Assembly (NCBI GenBank): GCA_024362935.1
Contig: JANCRA010000007.1
Coordinates: forward strand, 6,450,503-6,514,502
Origin: Setophaga petechia
Lineage: Eukaryota; Chordata; Aves; Passeriformes; Parulidae
Reading direction: 5' to 3'
Length of the DNA: 64,000 nucleotides
Under the pieces are notes generated by a model that searched no databases, was not told the origin of the DNA, and saw only the letters and a program-made list of their open reading frames with translations. Positions 11,691-25,276 of this stretch are shown here, piece after piece. The translations under genes and the position numbers were made by a program. How positions within the stretch are numbered: position 1 is the stretch's first letter; the number at the start of each line of letters is the position of its first letter.

Positions 11691-14600
11691 CAGGCACAGA
11701 GGCAGGAGCCATTCCCTCACTGCATTCACAGCGTGAAGGGCTGAGCTGGGCCACACCAGCCACAGGGCAGCCAGCTGGAATTGCTCCAGGGGACAGGTGG
11801 CTTTGAATCAAATTTTCCCCTTTTTCCTCAAAACTCTTTCCCACAGAAATCAAACACAGCCAGAGAGTTCACAGAGAACTACTCAGGAAAGTGAAATTCC
11901 AAAGAACCCAACAGCCAGACCTTTGACAACCCCAACTTTAGGATTACCTCACACTGATAACAGTGTGTTCTCTGCCAGGAAAATTTGATTTTCCAAATGC
12001 AGAGTTTGTTTACAAACCAGACCGTGCATCAGAGTGTGAGAGCATCCCAAATTTGCCATAGATTTGTGATGAAGCTGCCCAAATATTTCCCCATATCATC
12101 TTCTGAAAGAAGACTGGAGAGTCATTAAGCACAGGAAAAGCCAAACTTCCAACAAATAATCCATAAAAATCAACTAGATTTCTTCCTACATTGTTCCATT
12201 ATGGTGACCTCAGGAATACCAGAGAGAGAGAGCAGAGCAAGGTGCTGTTGTCATAAATGATATTATTATATTATAAATTATATAATTATGATATTACTGC
12301 TTTCCACTAGCAATTTTTCATTTATAAACCAATTATTACCACTGATGCATGTGCATCACTAAATGCAACAGGTTTAAATCACAGTGCTTAAAAATAACTT
12401 GAAACAAGAAAAATGTGGCTGTTGTAGGGTGTTGGGGGTTTTTTTACCATTTCTTTCCCAGAAAAGACAGAGAGACTAACCTATCCAACTCTCAGAAAAT
12501 TATTTAAACTCCTGGAGTGTGGGAATGACAGCACTGTGAGCAGGGAGTTAGCAACAAGGATAAAGGGAGATTGTGATACTGTGCTTCCCTGTCCTCTCCT
12601 GTAGGTGACTAAACTGCTCAGGGCAAAGCTTTGGGAGAAAAGATGTCAAAATAACCTCATGCCTCAAAGATATTTTAAAATTAAAGAAGTCATTCCAAGA
12701 CATACAACAATGTAAAATGTAATATTAAATGAGTTCAAAGACTAACATATCTCAGGAAAATGGAAACCTAAACTCTGACTTAAAAAAAAAAAGCCAATAT
12801 AAGCAGAGAGAATGCAAGACAAGTCATTTTCTCATGATCTCTGTAAACCAAAACAAGCTTTACAGCAGTGTGGAGGTCTTGATTAAGGTACAGGGAACAA
12901 AGTGAAGTGCTGTAGTGAAAGATAAATTTCTTTGTGCTGTTATATTAATAACATTTTAAACTGTGCCTCACTGTGCACAGGCAATGCTGCTTTGACAGAA
13001 TCCAGCTTGGAAATTTATTAGGGGCTTAGTACAATGCCAGTCAAAACCAAAGTGACAACATCTCAGTGACAGTCAGGAGATTCAACTCATTGCTGAGTGC
13101 TGGTGAACAATCAAACTACAGTTTGAGATGGCAACAAAAAATATCCCAAACACCATAGAAACTGGCAAGCCTGAATAAAATTATTGAACAAAACACTACT
13201 GAAGAAGAGATCTGAAGGGTTAGTGAATGCTGAAGGTTTTGAGAACACTGGGATCAGCAAAATGCTTTACTGGTGACCAAGGGAATTCTGATCTCCCATG
13301 ATTCTGTGAAGCTCAGGAAATGATCAGTGTTCTGATCCAAGCATTGGTTTCCTCCATTTCGAGCAATGGGTGGGAAAGGAAAATCTGCCCACAGAAATAT
13401 CCAAATTCTAAAGGCCTCTCCTTAAATGAAGAGCAGCAAACCCAGGCCCCATCAGCTTTGTATTCTCAAATCCTGAACTCACCTGCTGAGTCCAGCACTT
13501 GGAAAATGGAAGGGCTGAGACATGGCTGTGCCCTGTCCCTGTGACCTTTCACTGTCAGTGTGGGGAAAAGGGTCCCTCACAGGGGCACTCATGGCCTTAA
13601 ATCCCTGTTCAAGGCACCTCTGAGACACCTTCCAGGTATTGACCCCAGGCTCAGCCCACAGGTTCAGTGTTTTCATATTCCTGCCCAAGGAAATGCTGGA
13701 GATGGAAGAGAGTAACCTGGCTAAATACACTCCTAAAAGATAGAGAACAAGTTCCAGGGAAAATCTTAAGCTGGGTGCTGATAATAAACACAGCTTTGGT
13801 GAACTCTACAGAAAACACCTTTTCAAACGTTGAACTGAAGCAATGACAGGCAGTGCAGGGATCAGTGCCAAGGGGATATCCACAGCAGAGCTCTGACATT
13901 TTACTGGAGAGCATCTGCTGCCATGGGAAGCTTTTCCACTGAGAGACATTGCAACAAAAATCCCAGCAAACCTCTTACCCAGGCCCCTCACAGCCCTGAC
14001 ACCAAACCTAACTAGTCAGGAACAAAACACAGACATCATCCTTTTCTTTAGCAAAGCACACCACATTTATCAGGGACTGACAGCCCTGCTCCTCTCCTGG
14101 ATTCATTTTCTAAAATCCTACCTTTTCAGATTGCACCAAACACAAAGCATTAAGAGCACCCTGCAAATCTATAAAATACACCATTATTTTCTAAAGAATA
14201 CAAGATTATAAGTGTAGTAGATAACAATCAGAATTTATTAATAAGTATGATAGTTATTCCAATTGTTTTCAACAGACCATGTTGCCAAGGTTTCTTAAAA
14301 ATACTCAGTTAATATTTAATTGTTCACATGAAAGAAACAAAACTTGTCAGTTAACTGGAGCTCCTCAGAGACACTTGGATGCTGGAGTCATCAGCCCATT
14401 TTTGATGCCTGAAGAGCTGATGGGTTATTATGTCATTTCCCAGGTCAAATGCTAAATCTAGAGGATTTTTTTTCCCTCCTCAGCTACCTCACCTCTTCTA
14501 CAACCATAGCAGGTTGCAAACATCCTACATTGCCGAAACAAACCAAACAAAGCCTGAACAATTTTCACACAATGCACTTTACTAAGTGCTGAAATCATTT

Positions 14601-14848
14601 TTTATAAAAAGCTACTGCTAAAATACTGTGATGAGCAAAGCATGCCCAAGATCTGTTGACTTGGCTCTAAAAATAAGTGAATTCTGTGTCAAAGCTTGTG
14701 TTGGCACAGTGCAGCAACTGTGGAAATAGGAACACTTACTAAATTTTAACCTTCAGCTTAATTATCTAACCAAAATGTCATGTACACATCACAAAGACTA
14801 TAGCTTGCACTAATCATTCTCTCCTCCTCCTTTTTCAGTGTTCACAGT
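11691..14848. other. Unique non-coding DNA, no gene recognised
   Basis: Contains an AT-rich partly palindromic patch at about 12250-12300 and an A-run at 12782-12791. Overlapping minus-strand frames at 13479-13914 and a plus frame at 13320-13544 occupy a GC-richer patch and have no recognisable domain. The part at 14170-14345 is unique AT-rich DNA that could be a conserved non-coding element, but this is not testable here. Confidence 0.5.
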
Positions 14849-14880
14849 GTCTTTTCCAACCTCAACAATTCTATGATACT
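14849..14880 (+). mobile_element. CR1 LINE 3'-end remnant
   Basis: TTCCAACCTCAACAATTCTA followed by TGATACT is the sense form of the CR1 3' end, which normally closes with TTCTATGATTCTATG-type 8-bp repeats. Only the last 30 bp or so can be recognised, and upstream sequence does not align convincingly by eye. Confidence 0.65.
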
Positions 14881-17150
14881 CAGCAGTCTTGGTAATAACC
14901 AGCTCAAAAGAACAGTATTGAGGAGGACAAGTAAATAATTAAAAGAACAACCAACAAAAAAAGTAATATATATGATAAAGGATTTGAAATATTTGGCATA
15001 TTTTCTGGAAGAATTTAAGCCTAAATTTAAGAAAGACTTTTCAATTTTAAAAATCACATAAAGCCACACAGCTCCTTTAGGTTTGTGTGAAGATAAAAGC
15101 AAAGTCCCATTCCTAAAAATGAAATAAACCCTTTTCAATTCCCAATCCAACTATTTCCTTCCTTTATGAAGATTTCAGAGAGCTTTGGGTCCAAGGACAC
15201 ATTGACCCATTAGCCAAGAAAGATGAGATCAAACATGACTCTGATAAATTATCTGCCTTGAATAAAAAAGCATTTACTGACTACCTAACAATTGAGACAG
15301 GTTCTACAATTCAGGCAACCACATCTTTTTGAGCTATGCTTCCATTAGTTTTGGTGAGTTTATTCTAGAAGCTACAGCCATGACATTGGCTTAATGTATT
15401 TTAGGAAGAGAAAAAGCCTCATCATTTTTTCACGGGTGTTTTATTTAATTTTGATCAATTACCATTCAAATGTCTGCATTGGCTGCAATTCCAACAGGGA
15501 GCTCCTGTTAGCAATGACCACACAAACTGCATTTCCTCTTCAAACAGGGAATTTTCTGGTTCTTTCATGAAAGAACCAAAATCTGCCTGGACAGCTCTCA
15601 GAATTTACCTTGCCCCTGCACACAATGCACATTTTAGAAGACAGGCAATGATATGTGTTTAATGTAATTCAGGGGAAATAGAATTAAAGAATTCAAGGAC
15701 TCTTATTTTGGAAATAGGAGTTTACAAGAATTCCCCTTTTAATTGAAGGTTTGGTGCCTTTAACGGAATCCATAAATTAAAAGGAAGTTGCCATGCCAAG
15801 CTTAGCCCCAGCACAGAGGACTGCAGAGAGCAGTCACATGGGCCAAGCAGGAGAAACACCCATTACTGTAATTAGGAACAATGGGTTTCACAACTTACTG
15901 CCTTTTTTCACCAAAGCACCAGTTCATTTGTTCAACTTTAACAGTTTATTATACCTTTAATTGTAACAGTTATTCCCATACTGCTTCAACTTCAGAAAAT
16001 TATCCTCTATGATGGGTGACTGAAATATTTAGTCACAGAGAAAACACTGGCTGAATGAGATTTGGGAAGTTATTGCTGTGTAAATGAGGTTGTGAAAGCC
16101 CCAAGAGCTCCCTGCAGGATGACTTTATAGTAGAATTGCAATTTTGGAATATGCATGCGGGTGATAATTCTGAAGCCACAGAACATTAGACCCAAAATAC
16201 TGACATGGGATGGTGATGGAAGAATCTGGTGAATTTACTGGAAGATAAACAGAAATAAACTGCATGCAGATTGGTGTAATTACTCAAGACACCAAGAGAA
16301 TATCTTTTTGAAAAGCACTGTTATGGAAATGTTTATCTTAACACATGTGTATTTATAAAGAAACATTTGAACAGCCTTCTTCAGACACCAGTTTTTAACA
16401 CAGTAAAGCTTCAAAGTTGCTTTTCCATCAGTGAAAGCAAGCTGGAGCACAGGTAGTGATCCCACATAAAGCATGAACTCACAATTATAAAAATGTTCTG
16501 CTTTTGCCATTGCTAAAGAGTCACAGGAGTTGATTTTCCAGCCCAATAAATCTCAGCACAAGAAATGCATGCAGCAAGCTACAGAATGGATCTGGGGTTG
16601 TGTGCCACCCCAAACACAGAGCACCCCAGACAGGCTGCAAGTGGTGCTTCACATGGAGAATATCCCTGTAAAATCCCATGTCCTCCACTGCAGATAGCTT
16701 CTGACACTCCAAGAGCCTGGAAGAACATTTCCCAAAGCTACAAAGGATTTTCCAGGCAGAGCAGCTGAGCCTCTTCCTATGTGAACATGTATTTTTCCTT
16801 TCCATCAATATGATAAGCCCTGATCTCATTATTATTTATACTTGCCAGGAAAACCACACAAACCTTCACTGTAAAGCTTCCCTGACCTTATAGAATCACT
16901 GTTACCTCTTTGCTGGTCAAGAAGGAATGGGCCCCAACTGCAAAAAGCCTCTGCAGGGAAAGTTCATCTCATAGCCTGCCCATAGGCCTCAAATGCCAGC
17001 TAAATTTAGTTTTCAATCACACCCAGCCATGTCTGTGATGATTTCTGCATCATCCTAATCAAATCACACTCCACAAAGATGGAGGTGATTGACTTTTTCC
17101 AAATCAAATCCAGGCACCCTTTCACTTAGTGAGCTCCCACTTCTTCCAAA
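14881..17150. other. Unique non-coding DNA, no gene recognised
   Basis: AT-rich unique sequence. A 102-codon minus-strand frame at 14842-15150 begins in the CR1 tail and is hydrophobic and AT-driven. Another of 102 codons at 16521-16829 (minus) has no recognisable motif. No exon-like structure is seen. Confidence 0.5.
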
Positions 17151-17155
17151 TACCT

Positions 17156-17236
17156 AAAAAAAAACCCAAAAAAAAACAACAAAAACCCACCAACCAAACA
17201 AAAAAAACAGAACAAAAAAAAAAACCCAAAAAAGAA
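17156..17236 (+). repeat. A-rich low-complexity tract
   Basis: Runs of five to nine A are broken by CCC, C or G (AAAAAAAACCC / AAAAAAACAAC pattern) over about 80 bp. The minus-strand frames across it (81 and 86 codons) read as F/L/V-rich peptides, purely because of this composition. Confidence 0.85.
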
Positions 17237-17239
17237 GCA

Positions 17240-19990
17240 GGGAAGGATATAGAAATAAAAGGACAAAAGCAATATGGATAAGGAATAATTGAGAGGGGTG
17301 AGAGGGGAAAAAAGGCACAAATACATGTCAGTTCCAGGCTGCACGTTCTGACTGGACAGGAGCTCACTCCTGGATACTCTTCTCAATCTCTGTGTGCCAT
17401 AAATGTTTTCTGGGGTTCATTTGTGCAAGCACACCAAGGGGCCAGTCCACACTGCCCTGTGAGAGCAGGCAAGCACAGAGGGCTCAGTGCCCTGCCAAAG
17501 CAGCACAGCAACAACTGCTGGGTGACAGGAAGGGATTAATAGAGACTTGAACTGCCTGGAGTAACTCCAGGACTATGAGGAGAAAACTACAGGAGCTCTA
17601 AATGCTGTTTTCAGCTCCTCAGTCGAGCAGATGGAGGAAGATTTCCCTCAGGGTGGGCAAGGGGATTAATTGTAGAAAAGGAATTTGTGATTTGAGCATA
17701 AGGGGGGAAAAAACCCTCCAGTAAAGGCACGGGGTCATAGAGGAGTATCCAACCCTGGAAATACTCAAAACTCTGCTGGACAAAGCCCACAGCAAGCCAG
17801 TCTACATTTGAAATTAGCTGTGTTTTGAGAAAGGAACTGAATTTCATTATCTTCAGAGCTCACTCAGATTTTGTGACCTGAGATGCTTTGAACCCCTGAT
17901 GAAGAGCTGTCCCCAGAGTTTTCTACGTGCTCCAAGTGCAAGTGGAGTTGGAGGGAACAAACTCATTTTTATCAGGACAAACAAAATGGTCTCTCCCAAA
18001 TCACCATCAGCTCTGTACATCTTCTCCTGCCTCTCTTTCCTCCTCCTCTCCTGTGCTCAGTAAGGAAATGAGCTTGTCTCTCAACCTCTAGCTGGTTTTT
18101 GTGCTCTGGGGGTGATAAAATTCCAATGGATTACTCCTATTCTTTGTCTCACTCTAGCAGAAAGAGATGTTACTGCAATAAAGCCCTGCTCATGTGCCCA
18201 TTAGCCAAGACTCACAAGGTCACTGAGTGAAGTAAACCAGTGACTGAGGGACAAACACTCTGCATTCTGCTGCTGCTCTTTCCTTGCTTGCAAATGACTC
18301 AGCAAAGATGACCAATTGTTTTTATGTGAAATCAATGACAATCTCCTAACTGGCAGTAAAGATTTCACAGAAGAAAATGAAACACTAACACTAACAGAGG
18401 ATAAGAGAGATCCTGAGAACACAACTGATCCAAATCTCAGTTAAAAGGACTTCTTAACTACCAAATGAGCTGAAAGCCAGACTCAATGTCTTCAATCAGC
18501 CAAGAGGGGCCCAGGTCTCACCCTTGTGCTGCTGCAGACTGGCTGCCACATCTTCAGCTGCTCCTCAATGTGCTGCAGCAATTTCTGTGGAACCTCAGAT
18601 CTTACAATGCCCACCAACGCAGGAGCAATTCTGGCAATCCCCAGATTTTCCAGAAATACAAAGTTGACACTGAAATAAAATGTTTTGTGTCTATTTCTTT
18701 ATCAGGAAAATCCTGAATGATATTCTAAAGGACAAAATGAGGTAATCTTACTAGTTCAGTGGCATCTTTCTTTCTCCCTCACTTTCTCACTTCTAGTTAA
18801 GGGGATTTTTGTGTAGAAAAACCTATAAATCCTGTAAATCCAACAAAAAAACCCCAAAAAAACATAAAGGACTTTTCAGTCTATAAACCAACTGTGGTTG
18901 TGGTCAGTTTATCTCTTCCTAGGCATTTTACACAGGAAGAGAAATTGAAACTTCAGGGAAGCAAGTTTTGAACACTACTTGTCATTAGCCGGAGCTGCTC
19001 AGTGACTTAAAGAATCAGTGAGGTCAACAGCTCTGCCAGACCTGAAAGGAGGATTAGCCATTCATGCAGGCACTAAGAACCTCCATGGTTCTTCTGACAT
19101 CATTATATTAACATTAACATTTATAAGTACATTAATCCTTGTATTTAGGGTGTGACACAGCCTCTCACTGCCAAGGGTTGAGAAGGAGTTTGCCAGCCCT
19201 GAGCACCAGAGATACTGAACTCAGGACCCAACTTTTTCTCTTATTTCCAGCACCAGAAGAAGCCAGAAACTTTCTGCCCTCACTGAAGTTTGTTTCTGCA
19301 GGAGTTGACTCTGATGGGCTGTAAGAGGGCTTGGGAGTGTAGGCAAAGATACCAACAGCAGTCAGAGGGGAAAAGGCACGTGCAGATCACCCAAGTGATG
19401 GTGTGCAGTCAGACAGAGGAAGGTGACAGTAAATTATCACTGACAAAGTCTTTCTAACTTGTTTTCAAAAAAGGCAAGTTACAAAAGTGACTTGGAAACC
19501 TCCTTAGCAAGGACATCAGAGGACCAGGCTGTTCTCACACCAAGAGACAGAGTAAGAGGCTTTCCAGAATAAACCAACAACAGACACACCACGGGTGAAC
19601 TGAATTAACATAATCTTCAAAATCCTTGGAATGCATTAAAGGCATCTAGGAGGTGGCAAAAAGGAAATTGAAAATCAAAATGGAGCTGTAACACAAGGAG
19701 ACAAGCATTTACCACTTATATAGAACAATAATGTGATGCCTTTTGAGTCAGGAGGAAAAGTAGAAAATACATTTTCCACAATTAGCAGTGAATGCCACCA
19801 CACTGGCATTCATAGAGCACAAAAAAGATAACTTCCATATTAAGCTGTACAAAGAAAAAAAAGAGAATAAACCAAATAAACCTCTTTCTTCTAACAACCA
19901 AGAGCACTTACAAAATTCTGTAGACCTGTATCTGCCTGACAGTGGGGAGATTTCAGCACAAAAGCTGATCACATTTACTAAAAGAAAAAC
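17240..19990. other. Unique non-coding DNA, no gene recognised
   Basis: No frame longer than about 80 codons and no named repeat. There is a short A/C-rich run at about 18842-18866. Nothing here suggests an exon, promoter or RNA gene. Confidence 0.5.
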
Positions 19991-19997
19991 AACTGCC

Positions 19998-20021
19998 AAA
20001 AAAAAAAAAAAAAAAAAAAAA
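19998..20021 (+). repeat. Poly(A) tract of 24
   Basis: Twenty-four consecutive A, flanked by the inverted hexamers ACTGCC on the left and GGCAGT on the right. I see no retro-copied gene or SINE immediately upstream, so it is listed as a homopolymer rather than the tail of a processed insertion. Confidence 0.95.
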
Positions 20022-21010
20022 GGCAGTATGGCAAAACAAGTCTTGTTTCTTAAGTCAGAACAGTGACATTAAATCTCCTCATTGAGGAGACACTGCTTCT
20101 CAAATAAAATCACCTGAAATGGCTGGGCCTGGAGGGAAAGGCTCACACATTGTTCAGCATGCCATCCTTGGATCTGACCCCACTTTTGAAAAATAGCCAT
20201 TTTGGGGGGTTCCTGCTGCTGAGGCCACCCACAAGAAGGGCCAGGGAGCCCTTGGTCCTTGCTGGGCTGGGGAGGAAATTAAATGAGAAACCATCCTATC
20301 ACTTTGAGTTGATTCCCAAGTTACAGCCTAAAACATGAAAGAAAAAAATGGCATCCAGCTTAGCAAGAAATAACCAGCATGAACAAACAAACTAAAAATG
20401 AACAGCAGCAACACCATCTCCAGATGCACATTGGAAAGCAGAAGAATTCAAGGCAGGAGTCAGTCTGCCAATCTACACATCTCATTACTGATGTAGAATG
20501 CCAGATTTTGCCAACAAATAATGGCATCTGTTACTAATGCAGCCAAAACACGGAAAATCACCATGAAAAGTCTCCTCAAAGCACAATTATATGGTGTTTG
20601 TGGCCTGGCCTGAGGTCCTGCTGAGTCTGCCAGCCCTTCCCTTTGGACAGAGCAGCTCCCTGTGTGCAGATCCTGCCTGAGACAGGGGAGGGAGAGCAAA
20701 CTCACTATTTGTGGCCATTTACAAATAAGTTTCCAAAGTACCCGATAAATACTTTTAGCTCAGTGCTACAATTCACTTTCTGTTTGTCACAGCTGCTGCC
20801 TGAGGCTCTCCCACAGCTGCTGCTGAATCCAAATGGCCAGGGACTCCCTAGGACAGAGGGAAAGGGCACAACCAGGCAACAGGATTGGGCTGGTTAAAAA
20901 AATGGAGGGAGGAAGAAAATCGATGACTCTGAAATTATATTCCATTACTCCACTTGAACATAAATATATGTAAAATGTATTTTTTAAAAAATCCTTCTAA
21001 GAAATCAAAT
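20022..21010. other. Unique non-coding DNA
   Basis: Frames of 81-84 codons overlap on both strands near 20460-20897 in a GC-richer patch. No domain or splice structure is recognisable. Confidence 0.5.
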
Positions 21011-21345
21011 TATAGAATCATGATCCTACAATTCCAGAGAGTTTGGGTTGGAAGGGCTGTTAAAGATCATCCCATCCCACCCCTGCCACGGGCAGGGACA
21101 CCTTCCACTGTCCCAGGCTGCTCCAGCCTGGCCTTGGGCACTGCCAGGGATCCAGGGGCAGCCACAGCTGCTCTGGGCACCCTGTGCCAGGGCCTGCCCA
21201 CCCTGACAGGGAACAATTCCTAATTCCCAATATCCCATCCAGCCCTGCCCTCTGGCACTGGGAGCCATTCCCTGTGTCCTGGCACTCCATCCCTTTACTG
21301 TAAACAGTCCCTCCCCATCTTTCTTGCAGGCTCCCTTAAGGTATG
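21011..21345 (-). mobile_element. CR1 LINE, 5'-truncated, minus strand
   Basis: The plus strand opens with the antisense CR1 tail (TATAGAATCATGATCC, then GTTTGGGTTGGAAGGGCTGT). It continues through CTGCCACGGGCAGGGACACC, CCAGCCTGGCCTTGGGCACT and CAGGGATCCAGGGGCAGCCA, all hallmarks of avian CR1. It stops near CTCCCTTAAGG at about 21340, leaving roughly the last 335 bp of the element. A CR1 3' fragment normally holds the decayed C-terminal end of the reverse transcriptase ORF plus a short 3' UTR. Overlapping frames here (89, 80 and 76 codons) are CR1 read-through and not genes. Confidence 0.93.
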
Positions 21346-24300
21346 TGATTACTGTTTATACCTGAACACTCAAAAAAGATGAAAATCTACTGGAAATAAG
21401 TGCTAAACTGAATTTTATCATTGATTCCCAAACCTACAACAATCTCTTACCTGTAAGTTTGTTCACAAAAATATAAATAAAAAATACTGGCGTGTAGGTT
21501 AAACCCACATCAAAACCATTTCTATCTAAAAAATTAAATATTAAAATCATCTACCCATTATAGGACAGATAATTCATGCAAATAACTGCATGGATTAAAT
21601 CTTGAATTGAAATAATGTCCCGAAGTTACAAAATGGTTAAAAAGAAGTTACATAGGAATTTTCAATGGGTCACATATCTTGTCTCCAAATGCAGGCAGTA
21701 TTGAAGACACAGGATATCATGCAGTTTTAAAATTGCCAACTTCCTAAAGATCTTTCTTCTCTAAATCAGATAATTAGAGGCTGGCTAATCTTCAGAAACA
21801 AGAAATACTTCTCATCTTACATCCCACTACTTAGTCTGGTAAAAATTGATAATGTTATGTATTTATTTCTATTCCTTTAGTTGTTTTTTTTTTCTCAGAA
21901 CGAAAGGATTTCATCATCCAATAGGTACTATCAAAAAGCATAAGGGAAGATCTGTACTATAATACAAGATACTCAAGAGGCTGAAGTGGCTGTAAGCCAT
22001 AAAAGGGAGATTCAATCTGGCAAAGTGGCAAAATAGGCAATTTATGGTGGCCTTCACCCCTTCTGATCTCAGATTAGCTCAGTGTGGGGGTCTATTTCTC
22101 TATCAGTGTTCTGGAGACACTGTACAGTCAGTGCTATTGGTAGTTTGTTTTGTTTTAAAAACCAAACAAAAGGACAAAAATTGTATCACCCTTGTAAGCT
22201 GATTCAAACCTTGTCTGGGGTTTTTGCATGAATCAACAGGAACTGCAGAACCTGGCAGCTTTACCACTTAAACTCACTTAAAAACTGTGCCTTTAAATTG
22301 TATTTACAGGGCCATAGAAAAGGCTGGGGTATAGAATGCAGCCCCTGCACCACCCCACACTCCACACTAGTCAGAATTTACCCTCAGTCACCGAGTCTGC
22401 ACTAAAACAAAACCTTCCAGAAAGGCTCTTCCATGGATCTCCTTCCCTGCAGTTTCTGACTTATCTGCAAGATGGAGCAGGCCTTTTATCAACTCTCTGA
22501 TCACTTACAGGGTAATTATGAAATAACCTAAAACTAAATCCTTTGAATTTCTTTGCATACAAGACAATTTCCCTTTTTGTTCAGCAAAGACTTACAAACT
22601 ATTGCAAGAAAAATCATTATTATAGTAATTAGGAATTCTCTATGGATTAAAATCTCTGGAACACCCTGTAATCCTTTTGTGAGCTAAACAGGTTTTCATT
22701 GTGTTGCATTCATATTTTGACTCTTAGGCAGGAAAAGAAACCCTTAATCTCCTTGTGCCCCAGGGATCCATTCTTATATCCTGATACTTAGAATGGGCTC
22801 AATCTGTCTAAGCATTTTAAAATGTATTAGGGAATAAAGTAATCTGATCCTAAAACCAGACTTCAGTGTTATTTGCAGTCAGCACTGGCAGGATAAACCC
22901 ACATACATCCTCCACTAAAGAAGATGTTCCTGCCTTTCCCCACAGTGACACAGAGTTTGTTTAGGGTTCCTTGGGTCCCCAGTGAGTCCCCTCACAACAT
23001 GCATTTCCCATTCTCTGTCCCAACTGTGCAACTCTTCTTCAGCTCAGTTTTCCCTCTGCATGACAAGAGGCAGAGTCTGCTAAGAGAAACTTTGGTGTGG
23101 TTCAATAGGTTTTTTTTCAAAATCTTTTTAAATTTACTATGTGCCATAGACTGTATGGCAATATTGCACATACAGAGATGTGTGTGGTCACACCACAACC
23201 CCCAGGAAAAAGGGGGAAGGAGAAAGATCAGCCTGGTTTTCCCAACAGACCTTACGTTAGATGAAGAATAAAAGCAGGGGAACTTGGGCTTCTAGCAGGA
23301 AATGTGATTACAGCATCACACCTAATAATCATCCTTGTTGGTGGAAAACTCTCCAAAGGAGCAGCTTTCCTAGGATTTCAGAGCCAGGTCATTCCCAGTG
23401 TCCCTGTGCATGATACTACAGGACTAAAAACATCTTCTGACCATTTCCTTTTGTTCCACTGTCTTTTAAGCACTTAGAGAACATGCAAACCAAGTGACAT
23501 TTAACAGCTTCCTATGAAGGAAACAATTTTGTTCTCAGCTCCCTAGATCAGGCACCAGTCAAACTGACCTGGGAAGCCTGTGCAGCACTGGCCATGTGTC
23601 TGTTTTGAGCACTACAAAAAGTGCCAGTGCAACAGCTTCAAAGGGACCCCTCCTGAGCTCCAGTCTCAGTGTCTGGCACACGTGGTGGGCTTTTCTGGCT
23701 CTCAGCTGAAGCCATACAAATGGATCCGAGCACAGAATTTAAGGGCAACAGCAGGTAAAAGAACAGATTTGAGAGGTTTCCTGGGAAGTGGCACAAAAGG
23801 GAGAGTGAAACAAACCAAACATCATCAGCTGGGTACCTTTATGTGGTGTAAATGCAGAGCAACCCCCAAACCCACAGGTGCCCACGTGGAGAGGGAGGCT
23901 TGAGGACTGCCAAGGAAGCTCCTTGAATAAAGAGTGCTTAACTCAAGTGATAGGAAATGCCAGAGCACATTAAACAATGTTCAGGTGCATAAAGGAAAAG
24001 AACAACCTTAATAAAAACAGATTCACATGGGTATAAAGTAATAGGGAGGTGAATGAGTAGAATATTCAGTGTCTACAAAAAAGCCACAGCAGAAAAGCAC
24101 TTAATTCTTTCCACCTGAAGGAATCAGCCCTGCAAACACCCTCAGTGAAACACCTGTCACCAAGAGGAAGGACCTGGAACACCTCACCCCCACCCAGCAG
24201 GGTTTCTCACACACCTTCCCCCTGCCCCAGGCTGATTCACCCCAGCAGGACTGTCTCCTTACAGTGTGATAACAAACCATGATCTCTCAGCCTCCTTCTT

Positions 24301-25178
24301 AGGTTTCCCAGGGATAAACCTCATTTATTGGTGAGTGACATGTAAATGTAGGAAAATGGTTTCATAAAATACAGAAGATGCACCATAACAAATGACTGAG
24401 GTGTCTATTACACAAAATTATAGAGTACTGCTTAATAATTCATCTAATAACTAATAGAAATAGTTAATGGTGGCTCAAGTCACATCTATAATTTTTGCTC
24501 TTATTTCCAGCAGACACGAAGTTTAAGTGCACAACATTAAAAAAAATCCTAACAGGCATTTACATTTTGCCCTGTCACTAATCAATCCTATTTAACTTAA
24601 AAAGGCTTTGGAGAATGCTATCATTTGCCTGTGATGGAGTGGACAGCCATCTGAGCAGAATCCATTAACAGTTTGATGAAATGCAAAAGGCTGCAAGTGT
24701 TCCCCAGCCATCACTCTGAGCTGTGCAGCAAGATGTAAAAGCAGCACTAACACCCTGGCAGGAACAGGAGCTTAATGAAAATACAACTCTGCATTAGGTA
24801 TTACAATGAATAACCCAGAATTACAAAGTATGACAAGCACAGAGTGTAAGAAACATGTTCAATGTCCACTTCAAACCCCTACTTTGGTGATGTGTGGGTT
24901 TTGGTATGAAGTAGAACTAATAACTAATACAGCAGTGACATCACAGCAGGATTCTGTGAAAATTTTCATTGTCCATGGAAAAGGCCCCAAAACATAATAA
25001 CAAAAAAGCATTAAAGTTACTTGATTAACTTATTTTCCATTTACACCTGCAATTTGTCTCAGAACCAATGACAAAATCTCTTACATCTTAGGGATGTAAG
25101 ACACATGTTGGAAGTTTTATTCCTGGACAAAATTGTTAGTTAGGCTGTTGTATCCATCTGTAGAGGTGGAGGCAACAC
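21346..25178. other. Unique non-coding DNA, no gene recognised
   Basis: Mostly unique AT-rich DNA. Frames of 115 codons (22924-23271 plus) and 107 codons (23580-23903 plus) show no known domain. Two stretches, about 22490-22730 and 24300-24760, look like ordinary unique sequence without repeat character and are candidates for conserved non-coding elements. An 8-bp inverted repeat (CTTACATC/GATGTAAG) sits at about 25081-25101. Confidence 0.5.
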
Positions 25179-25276
25179 CTTGATGGTGAATTGCTGGTGA
25201 AATGGTGAAATTCACCATTTCTTGATGGTGAAATGATGGTAAAATGGTTAAATTCACCATTCTTGATGGTGAATTT
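25179..25276 (+). repeat. 42-bp tandem repeat containing palindromes
   Basis: There are about 2.4 copies: 25179-25220, 25221-25261 and a partial copy at 25262-25276. Each begins CTTGATGGTGAA. Each full unit contains the near-palindrome AATGGTGAAATTCACCATT or a one-base variant (TGGTTAAATTCACCA), so each copy can fold on itself. The first such palindrome is at 25201-25219. The repeat ends just before an LTR-like poly(A)-signal region. Confidence 0.9.

Noticed and set aside
19788..20021. Processed pseudogene or SINE ending in the A24 tract
   Set aside because: No upstream gene-like or tRNA-like sequence is recognised, and no target duplication flanks the segment.
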